From Diaphorobacter sp. HDW4B (GTDB lineage Bacteria > Pseudomonadota > Gammaproteobacteria > Burkholderiales > Burkholderiaceae_C): 64,000 nucleotides of DNA. Shown piece by piece: positions 62,916-64,000 of the stretch (position 1 is the first letter of the stretch; each line of letters opens with the position of its first letter). The stretch lies in NCBI RefSeq assembly GCF_011305535.1, contig NZ_CP049905.1:2511501-2575500 (forward strand), written 5' to 3'. The position numbers and the translations under genes are program-made. The notes beneath the pieces were generated by a model. It saw only the letters and a list, made by a program, of their open reading frames with translations, was not told where the DNA came from and ran no database searches.

Positions 62916-63263
62916 ATGAACAGCCTGAATAGCAGCACAAATTTTGCCCGCCTTCCCGAGCCACCGTACTACGCCGTCATCTTCAGTTCGCAACGCACGG
63001 ATGGCGATAAAGGCTACGCAGCCATGGCGGATCGCATGGCCGAACTGGCATCGCAGCAACCCGGTTATCTCGGGGCGGAAAGCGTGCGCGATGCCCAGGG
63101 CTTCGGCATCACCGTGTTGTACTGGCAAAGCGAGGAAGCCATTCGCCACTGGAAGCAGAACACCGAACACCAACTCGCGCGCGAGCAAGGTCGCACCGGT
63201 TGGTACGCGCATTTCGAACTGCGCATCGCCAAGGTCGAGCGCGCTTACGGCAAAGCGCCGTGA
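62916..63263 (+). CDS. Antibiotic biosynthesis monooxygenase (ABM)-fold protein
   Basis: The 115-residue protein has the small ferredoxin-like ABM pattern: [40 protein letters not shown] and [20 protein letters not shown]. The fold is found in cofactor-free monooxygenases and in haem-degrading or ligand-binding proteins; activity cannot be predicted. AGGAG lies 12 bases before the ATG. It sits between ureF and ureG on the same strand, where no urease role is known for this family. Confidence 0.85.
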   Translation: MNSLNSSTNFARLPEPPYYAVIFSSQRTDGDKGYAAMADRMAELASQQPGYLGAESVRDAQGFGITVLYWQSEEAIRHWKQNTEHQLAREQGRTGWYAHFELRIAKVERAYGKAP

Positions 63264-63301
63264 GTGATCTTCAAAACACATTTTTCCAGGTCGAGATTCA
63301 A

Positions 63302-63970
63302 ATGAGCCATAACGCCACCGCACTGCACCACATCTCCAACCGCACCAAGAAGCTGCCGCCCCTGCGCGTTGGCATTGGCGGCCCGGTCGGCTCCGGCAAG
63401 ACCACGCTGCTCGAAATGCTCTGCAAGGCCATGCGCGAGAAGTGGGACTTGATCGCCATCACCAACGACATCTACACCAAGGAAGACCAGCGCCTGCTCA
63501 CCATCAGCGGCGCGCTGCCTGCCGAGCGCATCATGGGCGTGGAAACGGGCGGCTGCCCGCACACGGCGATCCGCGAAGACGCGTCCATCAACCTCGAAGC
63601 CATCGACCGCATGCTGGGCGATTTTCCCAACGCCGACATCGTCTTCATCGAATCCGGCGGCGACAACCTGGCCGCGACTTTCAGCCCGGAACTCAGCGAC
63701 CTGACGATCTACGTGATCGACGTGGCAGCGGGCGAAAAGATCCCGCGCAAGGGCGGCCCCGGCATCACCAAGAGCGACCTCTTCGTCATCAACAAGACCG
63801 ACCTCGCGCCACATGTGGGCGCCAACCTCGACGTGATGAAGAGCGACACCGAACGCATGCGCAACACGGCCAAGGGCATGAAGCCGTTCGTGATGACGAA
63901 CCTGAAGACGCTGTCGGGTCTGGATGACGTGGTGGCCTTCATCGAAAAGCAGGGCCTGCTGACCGCGTGA
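63302..63970 (+). CDS. ureG: Urease accessory GTPase UreG
   Basis: The 222-residue SIMIBI GTPase has P-loop [17 protein letters not shown] (about residues 24-40), [15 protein letters not shown], the CPH nickel motif in [16 protein letters not shown], and GTP-specificity motif [11 protein letters not shown]. It powers nickel transfer to apo-urease together with UreD and UreF. The ATG at 63302 begins the normal N-terminus. The last gene of the window ends 30 bases before the edge. Confidence 0.96.
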   Translation: MSHNATALHHISNRTKKLPPLRVGIGGPVGSGKTTLLEMLCKAMREKWDLIAITNDIYTKEDQRLLTISGALPAERIMGVETGGCPHTAIREDASINLEAIDRMLGDFPNADIVFIESGGDNLAATFSPELSDLTIYVIDVAAGEKIPRKGGPGITKSDLFVINKTDLAPHVGANLDVMKSDTERMRNTAKGMKPFVMTNLKTLSGLDDVVAFIEKQGLLTA

Positions 63971-64000
63971 GCGTCTGGGTGGACTAGGGTTCGACGCAGT

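Overview
The window looks like chromosomal DNA of a high-GC betaproteobacterium of the Comamonadaceae type (Burkholderiales). The reasons are the gene content: a Bug-type solute receptor, a urt/ure urea cluster, an assimilatory nrt-nirBD-nasA cluster with an ANTAR regulator, a CzcA-type RND pump and a 563-residue type LeuA. This placement is inferred from gene families; no rRNA gene or taxonomic marker was checked.

Layout. 1-7.75 kb: an IclR regulator divergent from a CoA-thioester catabolic operon (crotonase, acyl-CoA synthetase, Bug receptor, two acyl-CoA dehydrogenases). 7.8-16 kb: DAHP synthase, an orphan Rhs protein, an NlpC/P60 lipoprotein and leuA with a leader peptide rich in CTA leucine codons. 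16-20.5 kb: a MocR-type regulator, then a low-GC two-gene cassette of unknown function, then a DnaQ-like exonuclease. 20.6-27.7 kb: small enzymes, DinG, a UvrD-like helicase and hom, the last behind a threonine/isoleucine-type attenuator. 28-39.8 kb: nitrate assimilation (nasR, nrtABC, nirBD, nasA, cobA). 39.7-48.4 kb: an OsmC protein, a heavy-metal RND efflux operon and its two-component system. 48.4-50.4 kb: a YddG exporter, a YkgJ protein and two inverted repeat copies. 50.4-64 kb: urea transport and ureD on the minus strand, divergent from ureA-J-B-C-E-F-G on the plus strand.

How the parts work together. Five promoters match the sigma-54 pattern GG-N10-GC, and several lie downstream of NtrC-like GCAC-N7-GTGC sites: before nrtA, nirB, urtA and ureA, and more weakly before nasR. 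This suggests one nitrogen-limitation regulon in which nitrate is imported and reduced to ammonium while urea is imported and hydrolysed. The nrtA and nirB leaders each carry a strong intrinsic terminator. In each, a small hairpin with a six-base loop (A at position 1, G at position 4) overlaps the terminator's 5' arm. That is the arrangement expected for antitermination by the ANTAR protein NasR encoded just upstream.

The most unusual non-coding feature is a five-copy intergenic repeat of about 200 bp (16184, 46027, 49886, 50152, 58869). Its hairpin arms differ between copies yet stay complementary. One copy sits between ureB and ureC. The best candidate for an uncharacterised protein system is the two-gene cassette at 18317-19835.
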